Assembly (NCBI GenBank): GCA_008828725.1
Contig: MEHQ01003910.1
Span: 4,371-68,370, forward strand
Direction of reading: 5' to 3'
From: Saccharina japonica
Lineage: Eukaryota; Sar; Phaeophyceae; Laminariales; Laminariaceae
Length of the DNA: 64,000 bases
Part shown: positions 40,937 to 53,700 of the stretch, piece by piece
Layout: each line of letters starts with the position of its first letter
Position numbering within the stretch: the first letter of the stretch is position 1
Notes under the pieces: model-generated
What the model saw: only the letters and a program-made list of their open reading frames with translations
Told to the model about the DNA's origin: nothing
The model's database searches: none
Translations under genes and position numbers: made by a program

Positions 40937-41791
40937 AGTCTTCCTGCTGCCCACGAATAGCGCCCATTCCCTTCATGATGGGGGTACCGTTGTCGTCGAC
41001 AGTAGGCACCAGCGTTTCGCCCAGGATGCCCTTGGCGTCAAAGCCCATGGTGGAGCGCTCGATGGCCAAGTTCATTTGCCAAGCCAGGTGATCCGGCAGG
41101 TCGAACTGGTCCGTGGGATCGCGCATGGGGAGTTGGTGCAGTCTTCCATGGCTTAGGCGAATTGTCGCTGCGGGCGTCATGATTTGGAAGGAGGCGTGTT
41201 CAGACTGTTTGGCGAACACGCCAACACCCCCAACTGCCGTAGTGCTAGCCACGTACTCCTCACATTCCACTGTGTTCGTGGCTGTGGGGTCAGCGAGAAT
41301 CCAGTCAGACATGTCCTGCAACGTCGAGGTTAAACTGAGCTTTCGACCGGCCTGAGCGAGGCGCTCAAGTTTCTTCCTCTCCCAGTACTTCTCGAACCCA
41401 AAGCTGCGGCACGCCCCGGGAAGGTTGACAGCGGCGATCGCAACCCCTGGGGCCACCGTAGCCACGCCGGGCGAAATCATAATTTCTTCACCGTCGACTA
41501 CCACGTTCAGCACACCGTCGGCGAGACAGGACGACCTTTCAACTGGGCAGGAGCTCTCCAGACTGTGTGGGTCGGCAACGGTAATGACGATCGTGTGGTC
41601 GTGGTTGTAGGCGTCCTTGGTGATGATTGAGATTCCGGTGATATAGGTGATGTCGGGTACGGAAGGCACAGGAGAGGTAACTCGCATGTTGAGGTGCATA
41701 CGCGGAAGGTCCGAGATGACGGTGTACCAACGACCGTCTTCGCCTGTAAAGTCGAACTTCTGGCCACGGAATCCGGTCATGTGCGGGTCAC
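40937..41791 (-). CDS. Gene B GDPH domain exon (VWD/root-cap-like)
   Basis: 855-bp exon between ttccag and gtgagt, phase 1-1, 284 residues. It begins GDPHMTGFRGQKFDFTG and ends GQQEDC like gene A. About 54 residues differ from gene A by hand count (about 80% identity) with no gap. Identical blocks include HLNMRVTSPVPSVP, NLPGACRSFGFE, QSEHASFQIMTPAATIRLSH and GILGETLVPTVD. The reading frame is fully open, so the copy is not a pseudogene at this exon. Confidence 0.9.
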
Positions 41792-44700
41792 CTGGAAGAG
41801 TAATAAATGAGAGGGTGTCAGAAATTCGGAGCAGGGTTATGAGACCCGCGATACGATGTTCCTACTAGTCGCAATGAGTCTAATGCGCACTCATGTACTA
41901 CCTACCGACTTATACTGTACATCCACAACACTTCCTGTTCGTGCCGTCGTATCGGCAACAACGAAGTCGCCTGTGCGCTGAACATGTATTGGTTGATGCA
42001 TGTCTTCTCACCGCATGCACCGGCGGCGACGTCGCTGACATCTTCGCAGACGTTCGTCACCAAGCAGCATACTTCGCCATTGTTTGTGTCGCAGCCCGCG
42101 TCGTCTGTGCACTCTGTGAGGAATCAACGAGTAAGATTGCAGGCAGTATCAACCGACAACACAGGCGGGGCGGCACCAAGAAGCACCAGGTTCAATGGAT
42201 GGTGCTGTTAGGATAGTGTAGTTATCACAATTCCGTGCACTGGTGAGGCGAAACATACGATGTACGCACGGTCGACTCGCACTGATGCCGTCTCCATCCT
42301 ATAGACAAACACGCCTCTTCACGATGATGCCGTTTTATGCCTATGGGCAGAAACGAATCTCCATGATGAGGCCAGGGATAAGAGGGAGCGAAGCGACCGA
42401 GACAATGTGCTTTTTGTTAAAGGCAAAAAGAAAGCATTTCATACGAGGACGCGTACAGGCTTCCACTATGTGTTTAGTGTGTCTGTATGCTGTTTGCTGC
42501 GTACTGTCGAACTGCGTTTGAAGGCAATATAATTGATTGCGGGGCAGTTCGAGGCTGATTGCCACAAGCCCGGCATCTACCAAAACGGGCGAGCATAGAC
42601 TAACGCTTGGGACCGCGTGGGACTGGTGTTGAAGAAAGACGTTTGGTTTCGGTCTGGGTCGCGGTGTTCCTTCAATTTTGGTGTGTGTGTTGTTGGAATG
42701 GCGGGATTGGGTGGGGGGTTGTTTTCCTTCGATTTTGGTGTATGTGTTTGGTACGGCGTGATTGCGTTAGGGGTTGTTTTCCTTTGGTTATCCACGAACT
42801 CACACGGCCTGCTGCAAGTAGGAGGCCGCCTTGCCTCATTTACCTCTCTACTAGTAATGAGGGCGTCGTTTGCCTGAAGTGAGAAAAATCATATTCATAA
42901 CTTCATGAGTGTGTCTGGTTTGTGCTGTATGCTGTCTGTTCGCCTTCTTCGCACTTTTATTGATTAGGAGAGCTGTACGTGGCCGATTTCCACCTACACG
43001 GAGGCCAACTATTTGGGCAAGTATGGGTAACGTGTGGGGTGTATTTCATCGCTCTCTGTCACGACATGATGGCTGTCGCCGGACTGCGGTGGCTGTGGTG
43101 GTGTGGTCGGAGTGCGGCTGATTTTGGTTTTGATTTTCTTCGAACGCAGACAGTATGCTGCCGGTATGACGTCGCCTTGACTCGTTTTTACTGAAGTATT
43201 GGCGTGCTCCATTTGTCCACCAGGCCAGAAAGCCTCTTAATACCGGGGTTCCAGTATTCAAGTAATTTGCATAATGTGTGCTCTCTGTCTGTTTTGTATG
43301 GCAGTATCACTGATTGTGAGAGCTGTACGAAGAACCTCTCCACAAACCCGAGATCTGTAGGAGCGGACGAGTATGGCTCAACGCGAGAGGAGTGTTTCGT
43401 CGCGTACTCTCTCGAGGTGCTCGCGGTCGTTGGGTTGCTGTTGATTTGGTGGTGTGGTTCGGGTGCGACAGGAGTTTAACTGTCAGGTTAGTGTGTACGT
43501 TCTTCCAATCCACACAGCCTGCGGCACGTATGAGACCGCCTTGCCTCACTTACCATTCATTCTAATAATACAGGGGTCAGTGCAGGACTTTATTATTTAG
43601 TCAATCTGTCTGTGTGATGCGCCCTGTCTACCTATACTTCATGGCAGTGTCGTTGATTGCGAGAGCTGTACGACGCTGATCTCTCCACACCTGGGACCTA
43701 CGGAAGCGGGCGAGTATGGGCTAACGCGTAGGACGTGTTGTGTAACGCTGTCGCATGTCGGTCTCAGTGAAGCGCTCTTTCGGTTTTAGTTGGAGCTTGC
43801 TCCTGTTTATGTTGATGCCGCGGCATTTTGGTTGTGTTTTTACCACTAAGTTACATAATTTTTTACGAACGCTTGCCACACGAGAGACCCAGAGGAGTCA
43901 CCACGACCACGGAGACGGAACTACCCCAGCCGGCCACACCACCGACCTAGGAGTCGAACCCACAGCAATCCGCCTCTATATGAGGGGCTGCTGTGACGCT
44001 GCGGCGTCGAATTGGATCTTTTGTTTGCTTTGTTTTGCCGTTTCGTTGGGGTATTGGTCTAGCAGACATTCTCTTCACTACTTCTGTTCGTATTTGGCTG
44101 TGCGCATAGCAACCAGAGATCAAAACAAGCGACAGACTACCATACTAGCGGTCATCCATACCACCGGCCGAAGAGTCATACTCAAGGGTGCAGACGATCG
44201 TGTACAAGTATATGTGGGGGAACTTGAGCATCATACCCTGGGATAAGTTATTACTCGAAGCTCCCAGCACAAAGCTTGAACGTTTCGTCATTGAATAGAA
44301 TTTTTCGTTTGAGGCCCGAAGACGTCGGCTACAACAAACGGTGAGTGTTTGTGATACGCAGCACCGCAGAAGGCAGTTGCAAAAGGAACGTAGAGACTCT
44401 TATGGGTCCTTCGGGCCCGGTGGATATCTGCTTCGATGGCCTGTGGAGCTCAGAATCATTGCGATCGCCAAGCCACTGCTTGTTTGCTTATGTCCAACAT
44501 AAATCGAGTGAAGGTTTCCCAAGAAGAGTTTTTTTTTTTAATACAAGTCCGTTCGTGTTAAATTGAAGCGGCCGCTGCTGGTCGTTAGTTCATCACTTTC
44601 TGTCGTCTTTACTAATCATATAATTGATTGCGAAACATGCACGTACCTGATCAGCACCAACTAGGCGTCCGAAGAAATTAGCGAGCTTGTGGAAACTGGT

Positions 44701-47700
44701 GGAACTAGGTGAGTTGCAACCGATCTCGAGGTTGCCGAGTCATTGTTATGCTGTTGGTGTAGGGGTCATGCTGTTGTACGATTTTGACCAGGAGGGGTTT
44801 CGTCAAAAATAAATTGCTGGTTCTTCTGCTGGTGGTTGTGCAAACTACACCGTAGACACCAGTTTTATGCCAGATACTAAAGTAGTAATTTGAACACACA
44901 CGGCCTATGGCATGTATCATGAATCCTTGCCTCATATATCTCTGTACCAGTATATGGTTCCCGACCACTGCACAACCACTTCAATATGTGAAAGCACTCG
45001 CAGAAACGGCGACAAACACTAACAGCGAGCCGAATATTCCAACAGCGCACCATACAGGAGTGACATGTGTCGCGGACGTCAGCCAGACGAGCGCGCGACA
45101 GGCCCGTTATACGAAACGGACACGGGCGTGCGGTATAACCCATAGGTCGCTCGCTTGCGGCCTCCTGTAACTCGATGCCTATCAAGAAAAACCTGTAAAA
45201 CACCATGGTCTAGGGTGTCTTTGTGTTCTTGCCAGACAACACGGGTGTCCGCCCTGCTGCAGCAGGTGCTGAATGAGGCGGCAACGTCAACGACCCTGTT
45301 CCGGCGGGAAAATCCCAATCGGGAGAGATAGTGGATGCAGGACAAACAGGGGACAGGTTCTACAAGACCTGGCGCAATTGGAAAAATTGTGTTGAGTGTG
45401 CTCTGCGTACGAGGGGTTTTCGTAGAGGTCTGATAATACAGAAATACATCAGGCATTCTCATTCCACGATAATTCCATATGCGTCTGTAAGGCGCCTCTC
45501 TTTGACTTCGGCGTCCTGCGTGCACTCCGTGTCTATGCGATGATATATATTTACTATGTGACCAACCACCGTGATTCCCTGCCCCTAGTCCCTTCTCGCT
45601 CTCGGTCCGTAACACCAGTTGAGCACGGAAATTAGGTCGGCAGGTTATACGTAAATCTGGCAGTGAATACATGTCCTGTGTCCGATATCTTGTGTGTTCT
45701 AAATGACGTTCGATAGTGGCACAAATGGTTCTTCCCTTCTACACCAACGACCCATGATTGGCCTCGCACGCATGCACGGGCGTCTACGTGTCCACTGCCG
45801 TAGCGAATACTAGTGCCATCAGGGACTATATCGACATATCGACTGGGACGCGACCGGGACGTACGCGCTATCCTGGCAAGCAAACCGAAGGTAGTCCACG
45901 AGGGCCGAGGAAGCATGCACATGATGACTATATTTTCTATTTAACCTCAAGTATGTGCAAGATATAAGTCGTATGGGCCATCCTATACATGAGCCTGGAG
46001 GACGAGTTCAAGACACGGGCGGAGAAATCGCGTACCCCCAAACCCTTGAAACGGTTGCCGGGAGCACTCCCAACATACACATCAAGTACCTGGTACTAAA
46101 GACTCCATGGGGCATCATCTGTATCATGGCGCTCGACCAGACGTCTTGAACATTCTTCAGAGGTACACTGCGTTTCTTTTCTGCTCAACGCTCAAGTTTG
46201 GCGGCGTACCGTACGTGGAGGCCTGCGCTACAAACAGGTCTACCAGCCGCTTTGAACCGTCGGAGCACACCCGACTATGCTGTATAAAGCTGGCCCTGCG
46301 GTGTACCGTATGCTGCACGTCGGTTGGCAGTAGCCGGGTAGTCTCTTGTTTATTCGACGAAGAATCTCTTACCGTCAGCGACAACGCAGGTGTAGCCCAC
46401 GGCTCCGGCAGCACAAGTTTCGTCCACCTCGCATGATACGGCATCGGCTGGGGTGCACTCTGTTTCAGCAGTACGCGCGCGTTCGGCAGGAACCAGAGGA
46501 AAACAGAAGTTAACCTTGGGTAAACACGCATAAGTTTGGCTAAGGTCGATTGTGGGTGCTCCAAATAACCAAACTACATTGGGCGACATTGCACACCAAT
46601 AAACCGTGCAAAAACCTGATACAGTCGTGCGACGTCACTTTATTGGCTACTTAGCAGGCTCGTTGAGCGAAGATATACATCTGGACGTTCTCGACTCAAT
46701 TTTCCAATCTTGTATCCAACATACACCGCCACCAGTCTCCCACATTCCCACTTTCAAGCGGAGATGACATCCACCTTCCGTTGAACTGACCTATTGACTC
46801 AAAAATGTATAGTCAATCGACACACATCGCTGTGAACCCTTTAGGTACTTACCGCACATGCCATCCGTAGTAGGCAGATCCAGGTCGCTGTCGTCAATGC
46901 TGTTTCGCGTAAATGGATGCATGGGCGGTGGGCAATGGACACACGCCGGATTGTCGCAATATACGTTAATCTTCGACCCACGCCCGGACCCTTATGCACA
47001 CGACGGTAGATTACCCTCGACGCGGGGTTTCTGGTGCTACCCGCCCCTCCGCGCGCAATACGATATACACGGTAGAGAACAGAGACTCGATGGAGTGGCT
47101 GGGCGGAATCCCACTATCACGGCAACGGTAACGCCTTAAGCAAAGCAAACGTCTACTAAGCATGTTTGTGCAGAGTCAGAAGCTATTCAATGACGACAAA
47201 CGTTGCGAGATAAATCGAGTAGCCACTCGTGTGAGTGTCCCTTAGCCTCGTAACGAAAGTCGCTCAGTGGGTTGCATTCACCGCACATTTGGTCCCGACG
47301 CAAACTCTGGCGCTCGTCTGACCCGCGCCCGAACTCTGACATTAACGGGGTCGGATACACAGCGCAAGCCGCGTAAACTCGTGTCATGCGTGTCCAATAT
47401 TTATGGCATCAAGCAAACGACGATAGAGGACACGTAGTGAGCGTGCGAGATGTCTCTCTCCGGCGCCAAACACTTCGAGGTACACCGGTCTATATTATCG
47501 TTCCAAACCACGGGCACACTGTACGTCGCAGGGAAGTCACTCCCGCACCATAAATAACACAGCGGCCTCCCTCGACGTGACCACTTACATGGTGGGAATG
47601 CATTGCAGGCTCGGGTTATCCAGAACCCTAAGATTGCAAAGCGCGATTCGTAACACAGCGCAGATTGGGATAATAAGCTGAAACGCGTGGCAGAACAAGC

Positions 47701-50700
47701 TGATCACCGACATGCTGCTGTGATGGGTACACACACACACGAAACGGCCGGCAAGGCTCGCCAACGACCCGTCTGTCCATCATTGCACTACGGGTTATTA
47801 TGGAACAACCATACATACTTTTGTATCCAAATTGGGGCCTCGCCTGCTCTTGCAAAAAGGCCTTATCGGTGCAAGCAATATGGCTCGGCAACGTACTGGA
47901 AAAAAAGGAAATAGGAAACAACAAGCAATGTTCGTGTTCAGAGGTCGGGGCGGACACACGGAATATATTTAGAGCGTGGACAACGAAATATACCAGACAA
48001 AGTGGAGGTGTTCCTGGCTGTTTATTTTCGATTTCGTATCGTTCATTTCAACTGGTTCCCTGGGTAGACGCCGGCCGTTCCACTGGTTCCGTTTTGTGGT
48101 GGTCTTTTCGCTATGCCCCCTTCATCAATACGTTTGTGTGTTGCCGTTCTGACTCTGAAGAGCGGGTGGAACGATTCGTCACAATCAGGCCGGATGTACA
48201 GCAACTCGGGGAAATTACAGCGATGGTGCGCGGGCACTGTACGAGATTGACAAAGTGTTTTAGCCGCGTGTTGTACATGCTGTTTCAGCAAAATAGGTGT
48301 TTGTAGAACGTGAACCAACATGGGTATCGCGGGTCGTTATCAAATTAGCGGAAAAAAAGCTTTTGGGAGCCTTTTACGTACTCCCCGTTCCGTAATTCCA
48401 TCGGTCGTCGAGGGACCATGAACCAAACACACACACAATAGTTTACTGATCGTCGACACCAAGTAAATACCCCAAACAGCCGCCCATAGCTGTACAAGCG
48501 TTCATTTAGGCCGTGGGTGAAGAGGCTCTCTAGTGGAAGCGGTACAATGGTCCGAGTGTACATCCCGCCCATAGAGTAAGCTCAGCATCAAGTTTACCCG
48601 GAAGAAGACCCAGAAGTACTCACACTGTCACCAACGATGTGCCCGACCCTACGCCGTCGAAAAGGCCAGCGGGAAGAGTCGTCAGAGCGTTCGAGCCAAG
48701 GTTACTGATAGGGAGAAGCACAGAAGGGGTATCACGCAGTTTGGGCCGGGTGAGGAAACATGGAACCTTGGCGGGGAATGATCAATATTATATTGTTTGT
48801 GCACCCAATCTACTTTTCGTAAAGACAGTTTGAAGTTTTATTGGCTCTCGCCAGCAGACAATTTTTTACAGGCCGGGTTCGTACCCTTTTGGGCTCCTAA
48901 TTACTCTTGCCTTGCCTGTCATCATCCGTGATGCGGTACGATTTTTCGTATCGTATTGACGTCGATCGCCACTGTTTGTTATTCCTACTCCCAAACGTGT
49001 GGGCCAGTTTGGCGTTCATAAACCGACGAATTGTACAGTTTGTTTCGTGAAAGGATAGCCTCAATCCCAACACCATGCGAAATATCCGTTGAATGCGAGG
49101 CCTGCCCCTATGTCGGTACCACCGGACTAAATGTTTGCACGAGCCCTCTTCCCCGCCGGTGTGCATGTTTGGTTTGGATGAGACACCAGGCGCCCATTTG
49201 ACGCACACCCTATACGAGATGTTATTCCGGGGGAACGAGATAGGCAAGCAATGATCGGATCTAAGGGTGCATAAGGCACTGCAGACGGCATCTGGACAAC
49301 AGGTTAAAATGTCCAACATTATCCGTACTTCCTTGTTAAACTAGCATTTTACTTACATGGGTGCCTTTCTGCTGCGCATGGCTGATACACAAACGCCGTT
49401 GTTATATTAAACGGTATACAGTACCGGCCCTTTCACAAGAACCCTGAAATAGGGCTCAGGCTGACTTTCTTAACCTGGGCGCGCGTGAAAGCACACTTTC
49501 CCATGCTGCACTTTCGTAATGTAGGCCCCGAGAATATTGGTTCCCTAGTACTTTACAATGAATGGTGGCTTGGCCAAAGGCCAGCCACAGGAAGGGGTTA
49601 CTGTCTTAAAGCTTATGCACTGACTACGCTCAGAGTTTTTTTTTTCAATTAATCAGGCTGACTTTCTTGTGAGTTCCATTCTTATGAGCGGGCCGGCACT
49701 GTATCGGAACCTATGTCTATTCCCTTGATGAGTGTACCGCTACAGATTTTCCACTCAAACCACGGTTGGGTGATACAGACACAAACTGAAACGATTCGGT
49801 TTTTGACACTCGTATCATCTGCTCACAGCGAATGACTGACCTCCACTCCAGGGATATTATACAGGGTCAGTGCGACAGGACATGCTCGCTATATATACGC
49901 GCCTGCGCGGCATACACGAGGAACATAGTATCGCCAGCTGATGCCATATGATGTATCCTTGTACAGCACAAGCCAGACACCAGGCATATTTTGGCGGGAT
50001 GGCGGGAATCTGACGCAGTCGGCGCCAAGAACGTTAAAGACCTCCCTTTCTCGGTTCAGGCATTACGCACAAAGTACTCACAACTCTTCCATCGCCGATA
50101 AACCCGTGAAGGCGTCCACGGGCAACCTGTCCAGCACATTTAATTCAAAATTCCTGACGTATTTCACAACCGGTGGAGCGTCGAGGGGCAGGTTGAAGAA
50201 AAGGTGCGTTGCCGATGTCTGCTTAACGTACGTACATGGTGCCAATAATTGCTCCCCGGGTAAAAACATTTGCTTGGAAGCAGTAAAAGCAATAGTTCAT
50301 CTGTGAGCTATTGCTCGAAGACAGTATTTCAATAGGAAACCGGAGCGTGTTGACCACGATGAACCACTCCGGTTGACGTTTGCTTGGTAACGGAGACAAT
50401 GCGATTTGTTTTAAAAGTTATTTCTCGGTAGCGGTACGTCGGCATTTGCTCGGTAAGCCACCCCTGCATACTCCACGAACCTTTGAGGCGATATGAAAAA
50501 AAAACATGTGTTTACCAAGAAAGCCCACCGAATGTTAGAACAGGCGCTCCTCCCGTGGTTGTACTAGGTAGGCATAAACGTTGCCTCCATAAACCGTTTC
50601 TTCAACCGATATTCTCTCTCGGAAGAGTGAACCATAATATATTCTGCACTTCGGCGGAGTTAAGTGAGGAATAACACCCAAATGGGGGCAGATACTAATT

Positions 50701-53700
50701 TACTACGGATTTATATATATAATATATGTATTGGAACGTCTTGATTTGCTCGGGAATAACCCTATCTGGGCGTTCGAGGGAGTATATCAAGCATAATTTG
50801 TACGCTGCATCCACCGCTACCATCAGCATTATCGATCTACCGGGAATTGTGCAATCCGCATGCGCCACTTCGCGTCGAGGCGACCACTACTACCATTGAT
50901 GCACAAAAACGTATTAACCACTGTGCTTTAGACTCAAATGAAAAGAGTAGAGTCAGTAAGTTCTAAGCCATTAACGCAACGACGGCACACAAACTCACTG
51001 GTATATATCCATGCAAGATGTTCGCAACACAGGGCGCAGGTGCGACGGAGATATCCCCCCCCCGGTAGATTTCCAAATGAAATCAACGGCCGATCAGCCA
51101 GAGATACCCCAGAGAGGACGGAATAGTTCACGACGAGCGCCTGGCGTAAGCTTCAAGGATTTCTTGCTCTGGACACAGCTAATTGCAACTAAAGGCGCAA
51201 TCGTACTCGTTTTGTAAAATGTATACTTCGTGTGTTGAGATACTCACAGTTCGTGCAGATCCCCCATATCAGCGAAGAGGTTTCCTGGAATTGTCTCTAG
51301 CTTGTTCTTGTTGAGAAACCTGAACAATTACGACGGAAGACGCGATGGCGAGACGACGAACCGTGGAACAGGGAAACGTTTGTTTAAACGTTACGGGGTG
51401 CCCTAGGCTGTGGTTCGAGCAACTTTGCCTGCAGCACAATGGTGTCACTCTCGTGTTCCGGCCAGCACTTGTTTCCATATTTCGAGTGTGTGGCCGCAAT
51501 TAGGACTATCGCCTTGATATGGGGGCCACGTGCCTATGTTCGCGTGGGTTGACGGTGGAGCGGTCTTCACGAGTGGGGCAGCATATGTCTATCCCGGGAG
51601 CAGAGCACCAAAGCGTTGGGTTACCCTCAGAATAATTCCTTGTAGCAGATCATCTCGCCATCCATTTGAGCTCAGCGTGATTGGGAGCAATGATGGCGTT
51701 TGTGGCAAGATGCAACGCTTTCATTTCACCCACAGTCTATGATGTAATCCGGCCGGTGTGGTGTACATTTGTCCTGCTCTACGGGGATGTAACTGAAACC
51801 TAAGTGTCCCCCCAAATGGACGCAGGAGGAAATGGAAAAACTCCTTTGTCGTAGGATAGGGTGCGGGCGGCGTTGGAGTATTGCCGAGAGCTCCAGTGTT
51901 TCCACCGAAAATATATACGGTAGGTATATGTGTGTGTGGTGATTGCAGTATTTAGCTGTGAGTTTCCAATTGACTGCCGGGGGGGGTATAGTGGCCCTGA
52001 AGTAGTAGGGACCAGGAATGTTCTTTCAAATGTTTAATGCCAGCGCACTCGATCTTTGTTGCCTTTGGGACTGGAGCATCCTCTGCCTCGGGCCCCTCCT
52101 AAAACAGCCGCGATCCATGGCTCACGTGCGTCAAACGTCCGCGAGGTGTATATGCTGTGCGTTCCCCTTCTTTGTGACGGTCTGCGTGTCCTACATGCAT
52201 GCTTCCTTATACTACAGTATATACTCCGGTTTAGGCCCATAAAAGCCGTACTATTGGTCGTGGTGTAAAACATCTAAGCAAAGATCGTGCTCTCATTAAC
52301 CAAGGGAAGTGCGTGCAAGGGCTGGGTCATGTTAATGGGTTGGTCCCGGTTTCAAATTCGGTAGAGGTAGAATTTTCTTTGTGTACGTCCTACGAGGAAT
52401 ATGGTGTCCGGAGTGGGCGTCACACGTTTTGTCGGTCGTACAGTACAGCGCATAGCGGGCGGACGTGGTCAGCTCAGGCCCGCCCTGAAGTGAATATGAA
52501 TGCATACCAAAGTACACATTTTTGAAGAACGTACGACAGAAGGAGGCCAGTGGAATGAGATTTTACAGGTACATCAGATCGATAAGATGTATGGCTGGTA
52601 GCAGCAGCAGCATCCTGCCCTGTACCGCCCAACCGCACGAACGTCAACAATCAATGTATCACGAAGGAGGAGACCTTCTACCTGTACGGAGTGGACGTTA
52701 GACGAAGGTAGACGCCTGCTTCGATAGACGCAGCACTTTTAGCTTCTTTGCCCAAACTCGCCGGAAGGCGTTCTTTTTTTTTGCACCACGATTTGTTGTA
52801 TACTTCGGGCATAGGGGTTTGTATACGGTTGCGCGTTATTTTTTGTCCAATAACGGTTTTGGGGGGAGGTATAGAGCTCCGCCAAGTCAGGAACTCTAGA
52901 AACTAGTAAGTGCACCTTTACATTAGCATGTGTCGGTACTGGTATACTCTATTGCCGGGAGGCCAGCAAGCCCATACATGTGAAGAACACCAGCCAGCAA
53001 ATGGCGGTTGTGACGTTCGCCAGTAAACACTGTCGCAACACGTCCATATACGATGCATCATTTGTGCGTTGCAGGCCGGTCGCCCCGGTGGTCTAACTGG
53101 TAGCCACGAAGCCTGTTAGCGATGGAGGTCGGGGGTTCGAGTCTCCTCGTATGGAGATTTTTATTCTCAAATGACACCAAGTGTCGAGAGCGCATATTGT
53201 AGCGTGGGTAAGCACAATTCGACGAACGTTGACGAGGGAAGAAAGTGCTGAAACCTTCTCGCGATAAAAATGCAAGGCAAGAACCGCAGTTGGGGGGGAG
53301 GGAGGAGAGCCTAGTTTGTGACCCCGGATCTGAGTTACGACTAGGAAGGAGAGAGAAAGGAAGGGCGACGATAATAAATGGGATGGACAAAAAACGAAAA
53401 TGTTGGCGACGAACGTAAATATATCTCGCAAAGAAGGTACAGTCAAGCCGATGACAACGCTATCGTTCTCAATTACTGAACGTAAAGTAGACCAGCAGTT
53501 GAATGTAGGCTCGTACCGTGGCTACTCAGCTATATCTAGTGTAACGTTATGGCAAGGGGTCAATTATACGGAGAGGATGCTTCTCAGCCCACAAAACATG
53601 CAAAACGTGCACAACAAATTAAAATCCACCTACAATCCAGTGCTAACATATTGCCATTGAAGCTAGGTCGACATCAATAGCCCACTCACAGGTGCTCAAG

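Noticed and set aside
43930-43990. tRNA-like B box on the - strand (gggttcgactcctagg)
   Set aside because: No A box at the right distance and no stems; may be an old SINE piece but not supportable.
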